A DNA stretch of 6,098 nt from Candidatus Omnitrophota bacterium. GTDB lineage: Bacteria; Omnitrophota; Gorgyraeia; Gygaellales; Profunditerraquicolaceae. The stretch's first letter is position 1; the number at the start of each line of letters is the position of its first letter. Of the stretch, positions 1-4,600 are shown in pieces. The position numbers and the translations under genes are program-made. Below the pieces are notes generated by a model. It saw only the letters and a program-made list of their open reading frames with translations. It made no database searches and was not told where the DNA came from. Location: contig JASEHM010000066.1 of assembly GCA_030018895.1 (NCBI GenBank), forward strand, positions 1-6,098, read 5' to 3'.

Positions 1-2
1 GA

Positions 3-15
3 CGCCCGAAGGGCG
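3..15. repeat. Short GC-rich hairpin at the left edge
   Basis: CGCCC (3-7) and GGGCG (11-15) form a perfect 5-bp stem around a 3-base loop. It lies about 35 bases past the stop codon of the minus-strand nuclease-like gene. It could be the stem of an intrinsic terminator for that gene, or the end of a palindromic repeat. The window stops before any T-tract could be seen, so the role is undecided. Confidence 0.3.
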
Positions 16-49
16 GCGGTAAAGTTCACTGGATTGAGTTGTAGATTAT

Positions 50-466
50 TTATTTTGGATTTTCGAATAGGTTCCATTTGTCTTTATATTTTTTTGCATC
101 TTGTAATGAGAAAGAATACCAAATACTTCCTTTTTTTGATTTTTCTACCTTTATTTTGATAGCTACAACAAAACTGGGAACAATGTAATATTCAATTTCG
201 CCTTTAGGCCTAAGATTTACGAAAACATAAAAGTAAGAGGGCGATTTTATTTTTTTAGCTTCCTTATTCAGTAACCAAAAGTTAAAAGTTGTTGCGTTTG
301 TTTTTACTTGTATTGAGTAAGCCCGTTGACATTTTTGATCTGTAGCCAGAATATCTGCACCAATCGCACTTCGTGAAGTTGGTGAGGCTATAAGTCCAAG
401 GTGTGAAAGTTCTGCTGCAACAAGATATACTCCTCTCATTCCTGTAAATTGCCCTTTTGAACTCAT
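50..466 (-). CDS. Small PD-(D/E)XK nuclease-like protein, 138 aa
   Basis: No named family can be assigned with certainty, but the layout fits the PD-(D/E)XK nuclease superfamily. An N-terminal helix (about residues 10-24, RGVYLVAAELSHLG) is followed by a strand with Asp38 (GADIL) and then by Gln53-Val-Lys55 (SIQVKT), which matches a D...(E/Q)xK metal-binding core. An aromatic-rich strand, SYFYVFVNL (77-85), and a basic C-terminal tail follow. Related small proteins that I recall carry GEYLVAAEL in the first helix; here the Glu is Val13, so activity is uncertain. There is no signal peptide or membrane segment, which suggests a cytoplasmic protein. The ATG at 466 is chosen because AAGGAGG sits 8 bases upstream; a longer reading from 505 would run into the gene in front. 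It follows the 52-residue basic protein by 25 bases, so the two are probably co-transcribed and translated together. The likely role is DNA or RNA binding or cleavage, or a degenerate relative of such enzymes. Confidence 0.75.
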   Translation of the reverse strand: MSSKGQFTGMRGVYLVAAELSHLGLIASPTSRSAIGADILATDQKCQRAYSIQVKTNATTFNFWLLNKEAKKIKSPSYFYVFVNLRPKGEIEYYIVPSFVVAIKIKVEKSKKGSIWYSFSLQDAKKYKDKWNLFENPK

Positions 467-474
467 TGACACAA

Positions 475-481
475 CCTCCTT
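475..481 (-). promoter_or_regulatory. Shine-Dalgarno site of the nuclease-like gene
   Basis: The minus strand reads AAGGAGG here, 8 bases before the ATG at 466. This near-perfect anti-16S match fixes the start at the second in-frame candidate and makes the protein 138 residues long. Confidence 0.85.
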
Positions 482-491
482 ATATCTGTGG

Positions 492-650
492 TTACTTGAA
501 ACCAAACAATTTCATTATCAAACGCCCAAGTTTTTGTTGTCTCCCAGTTTTGGTTAAAGGAATACCTATTTTCCTAGAAATACCAGCCTTTGCGCTCGAA
601 ATTCCTAAGGCGCGTTTCCAAGAAAATGATACACCAAATTTTCTGCCCAT
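492..650 (-). CDS. Very basic 52-aa small protein
   Basis: This short gene is easily missed. Its ATG at 650 is preceded 8 bases upstream by AGGAGGTGA, an excellent Shine-Dalgarno site, and it ends in TAA. The product begins MGRKFGVSFSWKRALGIS and contains GIPLTKTGRQQKLGRL at about residues 29-44. By count it has 13 Lys/Arg and no Asp or Glu, a single Trp (W11), and a hydrophobic/basic C-terminus (IMKLFGFK). There is no clear signal peptide or transmembrane helix. I do not recognise a characterised family, although the SFSWKRALGIS and IPLTKxGRQ segments look like conserved motifs rather than random sequence. It is the first gene of an apparent pair with the nuclease-like protein, 25 bases upstream of that start. 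Its charge suggests that it binds nucleic acid or membranes, or partners the nuclease-like protein; this is inference. Confidence 0.75.
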   Translation of the reverse strand: MGRKFGVSFSWKRALGISSAKAGISRKIGIPLTKTGRQQKLGRLIMKLFGFK

Positions 651-655
651 TCAGG

Positions 656-664
656 TCACCTCCT
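656..664 (-). promoter_or_regulatory. Shine-Dalgarno site of the 52-aa gene
   Basis: AGGAGGTGA on the minus strand, with 8 bases between its AGGAGG core and the ATG at 650. It is the main evidence that the 52-codon frame is translated. Confidence 0.85.
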
Positions 665-783
665 AAGCTAAATTTCCTATTTTAATTTTTTCTTTTTAAT
701 CTAACAATTAATAGACTAATGTCGCAATTTATGTTATTGCATTGAAACCCTAAGACAAAATATACATTACTTTTTGACAATTG

Positions 784-822
784 GAATATTTAGGAATATT
801 TAGTGTCGAATATTTAGTATCG
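784..822. repeat. Tandem AT-rich repeat beside the hairpin
   Basis: On the minus strand, CGATACTAAATATT (822-809) is followed directly by CGACACTAAATATT (808-795), a 13/14 match. A shortened third copy, CCTAAATATT (794-785), comes next. On the plus strand this appears as GAATATTTAG at 784, 794 and 808. The first unit overlaps the 3' arm of the neighbouring hairpin. Confidence 0.8.
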
Positions 823-871
823 TTTCTGCGTAACTACCTTTTGCTCAATAGGTTACGCAGAAACGACACTA
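815..871 (-). repeat. Long inverted repeat (20-bp stem)
   Basis: Bases 852-871 pair with 815-834, enclosing a 17-base loop. Fifteen pairs (820-834 with 852-866) are perfect. The only imperfection is position 819/867, a G-U wobble in minus-strand RNA but an A-C mismatch in plus-strand RNA, so the structure is better as a minus-strand transcript. No T-tract follows it on the minus strand. It could be an RNA 3'-end or processing element for the tRNA transcript, a repeat element, or a DNA cruciform. Confidence 0.8.
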
Positions 872-895
872 TTTTCTATGCTATTCTTTTTCTTA

Positions 896-938
896 ACTCT
901 TAATTCTGCTTCAATCTTCACTCTTAATTCTTAATTCT
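896..938. repeat. Low-complexity direct repeats downstream of tRNA-Pro
   Basis: ACTCTTAATTCT occurs at 896-907 and again at 920-931. The core TTAATTCT recurs at 900, 924 and 931. This purine/pyrimidine-biased stretch looks like slippage-prone repeat DNA between the tRNA 3' end and the hairpin. Confidence 0.6.
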
Positions 939-952
939 TCATTCTGATTTAC

Positions 953-1027
953 TCGGGGAGGGCGGACTTGAACCGCCGACCTTTGCGTCCCGAACGCAAC
1001 GCTCTAGCCAAACTGAGCCACTCCCCG
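953..1027 (-). tRNA. tRNA-Pro, anticodon CGG
   Basis: The minus strand folds into a full cloverleaf of 75 nt. The acceptor stem is CGGGGAG/CTCCCCG with discriminator A. The D stem is GCTC/GAGC, the anticodon stem TTGCG/CGCAA, and the T stem GGCGG/CCGCC with loop TTCAAGT. The anticodon loop TTCGGGA reads CGG, which decodes the proline codon CCG, and G follows the anticodon, as in bacterial proline tRNAs. The CCA end is not encoded, since GT follows the discriminator, so it must be added by the CCA-adding enzyme. The gene begins one base after the ribE stop codon (TAG at 1031-1029). It is therefore probably cut out of the rib operon transcript rather than expressed from its own standard promoter. 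Confidence 0.95.
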
Positions 1028-1028
1028 T

Positions 1029-1607
1029 CTAATTACTCAATTGCTTCTTGGCAAAAATATCAAATTCAATATTAACTTTATCTGAAGGTTTTCTAAAACC
1101 CAATGTGGTGTTTTTAAAAGTATGCGGGATGATGTAAACTATAAAAATGTTAGAGCGTTTATTAACTATGGTCAAGCCTGCGCCATCCACTGCAATAGAA
1201 CCTTTAGGATTGCAATACTTTATAAATTCTACGGGAACAGCAATCTCAAAACACAGATTTCCTAAGATACAGGTTTTCTTACGGATGACGCCAAGGCAAT
1301 CTATATGCCCGGTAACAAAATGGCTGCCTAATCTATCCCCTATCTTTAGGCTGCGCTCAAGATTCACCTTATCCGAAATACGCAGATTTCCTAAATTTGT
1401 ATTCTTAAAAGTCTGAGGTATCATCTCAAAAGATAAAACATCCCCCTCTGCTTTTACCATTGTAAGACAAGTACCATTTACGGAAATACTATCACCCACC
1501 TTAACATCCGTAGAAACTTTTTTCACAATAATCTGAAGGCAGCTAACTGTACCAAATCTGGAGATCTTTTTTACCTGCCCTAATTCCTCAATAATGCCTG
1601 AAAACAT
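1029..1607 (-). CDS. ribE: Riboflavin synthase, alpha chain
   Basis: This enzyme catalyses the last step of the pathway: two molecules of 6,7-dimethyl-8-ribityllumazine dismutate to riboflavin and the RibD product. At 192 residues it is slightly short for the family, but both lumazine-binding barrels are complete. The first (about 1-86) starts MFSGIIEELG and has VNGTCLTMV with Cys47. The second (about 87-188) has VTGHID with His101 and VDGAGLTIV (140-148). In the second domain the family normally has Ser before Leu-Thr; here it is Gly144, a one-base change (AGC to GGC). The ATG at 1607 gives the standard family start and shares its A with the TGA of ribD (TGATG), so translation is coupled. 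A TTG one codon upstream is a less likely start. The cytoplasmic enzyme is usually a trimer. Its stop codon lies one base from tRNA-Pro. It is also named ribC in some bacteria. Confidence 0.95.
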   Translation of the reverse strand: MFSGIIEELGQVKKISRFGTVSCLQIIVKKVSTDVKVGDSISVNGTCLTMVKAEGDVLSFEMIPQTFKNTNLGNLRISDKVNLERSLKIGDRLGSHFVTGHIDCLGVIRKKTCILGNLCFEIAVPVEFIKYCNPKGSIAVDGAGLTIVNKRSNIFIVYIIPHTFKNTTLGFRKPSDKVNIEFDIFAKKQLSN

Positions 1608-2695
1608 CAAATGTTCCCCTCAATTAAAATATCTTCGCCAAAATGTTTAAGTTCCATATCTTTAACCTTAATCACATTATCTATACGAGCTCTGCCTTTG
1701 CCCATAACTGAGCTGATTGCGTTTTTGCCTCCGATAATTTTAGGGCTGATAAAAAACAGGATTTTATCCACAAGGCCTTCGTCAAATAAAGAGCCAACCA
1801 GCATCCCGCCTCCCTCAACAATGATATTTGCTATCTCTATCTTTGCTAATTTTCTCATCATCTCTTTTAGGTTAATCTGACCGGCTTTTCCTTTAACCTC
1901 TAAAATAACTGCTTTTTGGGATAATGCCTTTCTGTTCTCTGTTTCCTGGCCCGGCTCTACAGGTAAAGTAACAATTATAACCGGTACTTGAGAAGAAAAG
2001 ATATTGGCATTTTCAGAAATACTAAGTTCGCTATCCACGATGATTTTTTTAGGCTGCTTTTTAGAAAACCACGCATTCAGCATTGGATTATCTCTTAAAA
2101 CGGTATTAGCGCCCACCATAATTGCATCATATCCTGCGCGCCGGCGATGGCTAAAAATCCGGGATTTATCAGAAGTTATCCATTTAGAATCACCCTCTCT
2201 GGTAGCAATCCTGCCATCTAATGATTGCGCTACTTTAATCGTAACAAAGGGAAGTTTTTTTGTGATATATTTTATAAAAACCTCATTTAACTTTTTTAAT
2301 TCGTTTTCTAAAAACCCTGCCTCAACTTTTATTCCATTTTGCCTGAGTAAATTTATCCCTTTACCATTATTCAGCGGATTAGGATCAAGCATTCCCACAA
2401 CAACCTCTTTTACTTTACTTTTAATTATCCTCTCAACACAAGGAGGAGTCCTGCCAAAATGGACACAGGGTTCTAAGGTTACATACAATGTTGACCCTTC
2501 TGACTTTTCTTTAGCCTCATCTAAAGCAATAATCTCAGCATGGGCTAATCCTGCCTTTTCATGAAAACCCTTACCCAGAATCCTGTTATTTTTTACTACC
2601 AATGCGCCTACCATAGGGTTAGGCGAAGTTTTACCTTTACCCTTTAGGGCTAAGTTCATTGCCAAATTCATAAAATATAAATGGTCTTTTTTCAT
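1607..2695 (-). CDS. ribD: Bifunctional riboflavin deaminase/reductase RibD
   Basis: RibD carries out two consecutive steps: deamination of the RibA product (2,5-diamino-6-ribosylamino-pyrimidinone phosphate), then NADPH-dependent reduction of the ribose to ribityl. The protein has 362 residues, normal for the fused form. The deaminase domain (about 1-145) has TSPNPMVGALV, the zinc and catalytic motif His52-Ala-Glu54, and LEPCVHFGRTPPC with zinc ligands Cys77 and Cys86. Many homologues have Ser or Asn where Val78 stands. The reductase domain (about 148-362) begins PFVTIKVAQSLDGRIAT, continues with KWITS, HRRRAGYDAIMVGANTVLRDNP and IIVEGGG, and ends in the expected SPKIIGG region. The ATG at 2695 has AAGGAG 8 bases upstream. 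It lies 36 bases after the PHP gene and overlaps ribE by one base. Confidence 0.96.
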   Translation of the reverse strand: MKKDHLYFMNLAMNLALKGKGKTSPNPMVGALVVKNNRILGKGFHEKAGLAHAEIIALDEAKEKSEGSTLYVTLEPCVHFGRTPPCVERIIKSKVKEVVVGMLDPNPLNNGKGINLLRQNGIKVEAGFLENELKKLNEVFIKYITKKLPFVTIKVAQSLDGRIATREGDSKWITSDKSRIFSHRRRAGYDAIMVGANTVLRDNPMLNAWFSKKQPKKIIVDSELSISENANIFSSQVPVIIVTLPVEPGQETENRKALSQKAVILEVKGKAGQINLKEMMRKLAKIEIANIIVEGGGMLVGSLFDEGLVDKILFFISPKIIGGKNAISSVMGKGRARIDNVIKVKDMELKHFGEDILIEGNI

Positions 2696-2703
2696 CTAAA
2701 AAT

Positions 2704-2709
2704 CTCCTT
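2704..2709 (-). promoter_or_regulatory. Shine-Dalgarno site of ribD
   Basis: AAGGAG on the minus strand, 8 bases before the ATG at 2695. It supports the chosen start and shows that ribD has its own ribosome site although it is only 36 bases from the gene in front. Confidence 0.75.
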
Positions 2710-2731
2710 CTTGCTAACGCAGCGCTAATTA

Positions 2732-3553
2732 TCAAAGTTTCTTTTTAGCTTCTTTAAGTTTCTCCACCAGTTCATAAGGTATTTTAACACGGCCGACCTT
2801 AACATCCGGCTTTGCCTTTCCATGGCAATCAGAGCCGCCAGTAACTATTAAATTGTATTTTTGCGCCAAGCCCAAATAAAAATTTGTCACCCCTTGGGAA
2901 TGTTCAGGATAATAAACCTCGAGCCCCATAAGCCCATCCTCAATAAACTTAAGGACCAACTCATCATTATAAAGACTATAAGGATGGGCCAAAACAGGAA
3001 TACCTCCTGCATCCTTTATTAATTTTATTGCCTCAGAAGGAGAAAATCTAAAACCCGAAACATATGCATGGCATTTGTCACCGATGTATTTTTGAAAAAC
3101 CTCAAAGATTGAACTAGCTAAGCCTTTTTCTATCATTGCGCGGGCAATATGCAGCCTTCCCACAGTGCCCTCTTTAACTTTACTAAATACCGCCTCAGGT
3201 TCCAAAACTATATTCATTCCTTTTAATTTATCTATTATTTTATATGCTCTTTCCTGCCGGTATTTTCGCAAGATTTCTAATTTTTCTGTTAAAACCTTAT
3301 TTTTATAATCTATTAAATAACCTAAAATATGCACCTCTTTATTATCATATTCAGCGGTAAACTCAATGCCGGGTAAAACCTCAATATCTCTGTCTGCGGC
3401 TAAATCAAAAGCTGGCTCAATACCCCCAATAGTGTCATGGTCAACAATTGCAATCGCGCAAAGCCCTGCTTTTTGAGCCTCTAGAATCAATTCCTTCGGA
3501 GAGTACGTTCCGTCAGAAAAAAAGGTATGCAAATGCAAATCTGCGAATTTCAT
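2732..3553 (-). CDS. PHP-domain metal-dependent phosphoesterase
   Basis: This is a 273-residue stand-alone PHP-domain protein of the YciV/TrpH type. The expected metal ligands are all visible: His7 and His9 (DLHLHTFFSDG, with Asp14), His39-Asp40 (VDHDT), Glu64 (PGIEFTA), His75 (VHILGY), His135 (GRLHIAR), His190 (LAHPY), and Asp242 with His244 (GGSDCHG). Such enzymes bind a cluster of up to three metals. Members of this branch are known as 3',5'-nucleotide bisphosphate phosphatases or 5'-3' exoribonucleases (RNase AM); others in the wider superfamily dephosphorylate small metabolites such as histidinol phosphate. It starts 2 bases after the nusB stop with only a weak ribosome site, so it is probably translationally coupled. 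Lying between nusB and ribD, it could supply the phosphatase step missing from this operon, but the sequence alone does not prove that. It is predicted cytoplasmic, with no signal peptide. Confidence 0.9.
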   Translation of the reverse strand: MKFADLHLHTFFSDGTYSPKELILEAQKAGLCAIAIVDHDTIGGIEPAFDLAADRDIEVLPGIEFTAEYDNKEVHILGYLIDYKNKVLTEKLEILRKYRQERAYKIIDKLKGMNIVLEPEAVFSKVKEGTVGRLHIARAMIEKGLASSIFEVFQKYIGDKCHAYVSGFRFSPSEAIKLIKDAGGIPVLAHPYSLYNDELVLKFIEDGLMGLEVYYPEHSQGVTNFYLGLAQKYNLIVTGGSDCHGKAKPDVKVGRVKIPYELVEKLKEAKKKL

Positions 3554-3555
3554 CC

Positions 3556-3978
3556 CTAGGCCTGTTTATTCCTTTCTAAATTGACTTTATCTAATATGGC
3601 ATTAACAAATTTTCCTGCTTCTGGCCCGGAGTATTTTTTAGCAAGTTCAACCGCCTCATTAATAGAAACTTTAGGCGGAATATCATCGCGAAAAAGCAGC
3701 TCAAAACAACCCAATCTTAATATATTCCTATCCACAATCGCCATGCGCTCAAGCTCCCAATTGGCTGCGTACAGGCTAATCTTATCATCTATCAGGTTTA
3801 AGTTATCTATAACGCCTTTAACAAGTTCAACTGTAAAACCTTTAATTTCCTCGTCAATTCTTTCTTCGCTTTGAGCCGCAAAGAAATTATCAAGGACTAT
3901 ATCATAGCTGTCAGCGGTAATATTAATCTGGTAAAGAACCTGTAAAGCAAATTCTCGGCTACGTGTACGTCTTCGCAT
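3556..3978 (-). CDS. nusB: Transcription antitermination factor NusB
   Basis: NusB binds NusE (ribosomal protein S10) and boxA RNA to keep RNA polymerase processive, notably on rRNA operons. The 140-residue product is all-helical and typical in length. It starts RRRTRSREFALQVLYQ, the arginine-rich N-terminal helix, and has WELERMAIVDRNILRLG (74-90). It ends with the conserved IPPKVSINEAVELAKKYSG (100-118) followed by EAGKFVNAILDKV. The ATG at 3978 is chosen because it gives the family's usual N-terminus and has AGGG 10 bases upstream. A longer start at 3999 would add seven unconserved residues, lacks a ribosome site and lies in a hairpin. ribH next to nusB is a common bacterial arrangement. 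The PHP gene follows after 2 bases. Confidence 0.94.
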   Translation of the reverse strand: MRRRTRSREFALQVLYQINITADSYDIVLDNFFAAQSEERIDEEIKGFTVELVKGVIDNLNLIDDKISLYAANWELERMAIVDRNILRLGCFELLFRDDIPPKVSINEAVELAKKYSGPEAGKFVNAILDKVNLERNKQA

Positions 3979-3988
3979 ATTTAATGAG

Positions 3989-4010
3989 CCCTGCACCATA
4001 CGGTGCAGGG
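3989..4010 (-). promoter_or_regulatory. Hairpin covering the nusB ribosome site
   Basis: CCCTGCACC and GGTGCAGGG form a perfect 9-bp stem with a 4-base loop (GTAT in the RNA). It fills the 47-base gap between ribH and nusB. The 3' arm contains the AGGG that is the only visible Shine-Dalgarno candidate for nusB, so folding would hide it. No T-tract follows, so it is not a classic terminator. It may lower nusB translation, serve as an RNase site, or stabilise an mRNA end. Confidence 0.65.
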
Positions 4011-4025
4011 TAAATTAACCCTCAC

Positions 4026-4493
4026 TTATTTAATCTTTTCAATCAAATTCGCCATCTCAATAGCAGATAATGCGGCATCACGGCCTTTATTCCCGTCCTT
4101 TGTCCCTGCACGCTCTACTGCCTGCTCAATGGTATCTGCGGTAATTACGCCAAAAATTACTGGAAAACCCGTATCAAGGGATACCTTAGCTATGCCTTTA
4201 GCCACTTCAGAGGCAATATAATCAAAATGCGGAGTTGCCCCGCGGATAACAGTCCCTAAACAAATAATCGCATCATATACTTTAGATTTAGCTAATTTCT
4301 GACTAACTAAAGGAATCTCAAATGCGCCAGGAACCCAAATTAAGGTTAAATCCTTACCCTCAGCGCCATGCCTTATTAAAGTGTCCTCACAACCAGCAAT
4401 TAACTCCTTGGTAACAAAATCATTGAAACGTGAAGCAATAATAGCAAACCTCTTGCCTTTTGCAATCATGTTTCCTTCTGTCGTCTTTACCAT
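4026..4493 (-). CDS. ribH: 6,7-dimethyl-8-ribityllumazine synthase
   Basis: RibH condenses the pyrimidine from RibD (after dephosphorylation) with dihydroxybutanone phosphate from RibBA to form lumazine, the substrate of RibE. The 155-residue length is standard. Active-site motifs are intact: SRFND with Phe23 near the ring-binding position, VPGAFEIP (55-61), [14 protein letters not shown] with catalytic His89, FGVIT (114-118), and [11 protein letters not shown] with Arg128 and Lys136. Family members assemble as pentamers or 60-subunit capsids. The ATG at 4493 gives the usual MVKTxEGN start and has GAGGAG 5 bases upstream. A start seven codons earlier would include the ribosome site in the coding sequence and is unlikely. 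It lies 107 bases after ribBA, the longest gap in the operon, and 47 bases before nusB. Confidence 0.96.
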   Translation of the reverse strand: MVKTTEGNMIAKGKRFAIIASRFNDFVTKELIAGCEDTLIRHGAEGKDLTLIWVPGAFEIPLVSQKLAKSKVYDAIICLGTVIRGATPHFDYIASEVAKGIAKVSLDTGFPVIFGVITADTIEQAVERAGTKDGNKGRDAALSAIEMANLIEKIK

Positions 4494-4498
4494 TTTTT

Positions 4499-4504
4499 CT
4501 CCTC
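4499..4504 (-). promoter_or_regulatory. Shine-Dalgarno site of ribH
   Basis: GAGGAG on the minus strand, 5 bases before the ATG at 4493. It rules out the in-frame upstream ATG at 4514 as the likely start. Confidence 0.8.
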
Positions 4505-4517
4505 TCCAAGCCACAAG

Positions 4518-4552
4518 ACAGTGGTTTCGTTTCCTTTAACGAAAGCCACTGT
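4518..4552 (-). repeat. Strong hairpin in the ribBA-ribH spacer
   Basis: ACAGTGG TTTCGTT (4518-4531) pairs with AACGAAA (4538-4544) and CCACTGT (4546-4552), giving 14 pairs with one bulged base and a 6-base loop. In minus-strand RNA the loop is AAAGGA. No T-run follows in the direction of transcription, so it is not a standard terminator. It may be an inserted palindromic repeat, an mRNA stabiliser or a processing site separating ribBA from ribH. Confidence 0.7.
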
Positions 4553-4600
4553 AACCGCGAAGATTGCAGATTTACTTTCTCTGCGCTCTCTGCAGTTGCA
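4553..4600. repeat. Possible dispersed repeat in the ribBA-ribH spacer
   Basis: The rest of the spacer contains TTTCTCTGCGCTCTCTGCAG, in which the CTCTGC unit occurs twice. It resembles CTCTGCG-type dispersed intergenic sequences that I recall from other bacterial genomes. With only one copy in this window, calling it a repeat family is inference. Confidence 0.3.

Larger units (their letters stand above)
651..952. other. Intergenic region between tRNA-Pro and the small-protein gene
   Basis: No gene was found on either strand. Reading on the minus strand, the region holds low-complexity TTAAGA-rich repeats (896-938), a 20-bp stem hairpin (815-871), tandem AT-rich units (784-822), and then AT-rich DNA leading to the ribosome site of the 52-aa gene. 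A promoter for the two-gene unit is expected around 670-780. The best visible match is a weak pair, TTGCGA and TTAGAT 17 bases apart, and I would not rely on it. No T-tract follows the hairpin, so no clear intrinsic terminator is seen for the upstream operon and tRNA. Confidence 0.6.

Noticed and set aside
1..30. Partial copy of the tRNA-Pro 3' end (attachment site)
   Set aside because: Only a few bases (GGGCGG and a diverged remainder) match, which is no better than chance.
457..666. Plus-strand open frame of 69 codons
   Set aside because: It is the opposite strand of the 52-aa minus-strand gene, which has a strong Shine-Dalgarno site. The plus frame has no ribosome site.
670..780. Promoter for the two-gene unit (TTGCGA and TTAGAT, 17-base spacing)
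   Set aside because: It matches only about 4/6 and 3/6 of the consensus in very AT-rich DNA, too weak to report as a feature.
815..871. Intrinsic terminator for the rib operon and tRNA
   Set aside because: The stem is strong, but the minus-strand sequence after it (AAATATTCGACACT) is not a T-tract, and the loop is long.
2004..2564. Plus-strand open frame of 186 codons inside ribD
   Set aside because: It lies fully antisense to a complete, motif-rich ribD gene, has low-complexity composition and no recognisable domain.
3979..3999. Upstream ATG start for nusB at 3999
   Set aside because: It has no ribosome site, lies in the hairpin, and adds seven residues not typical of NusB.
3989..4010. 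Terminator between ribH and nusB
   Set aside because: No run of T follows the stem on the minus strand, and nusB starts right after it with downstream genes closely packed.
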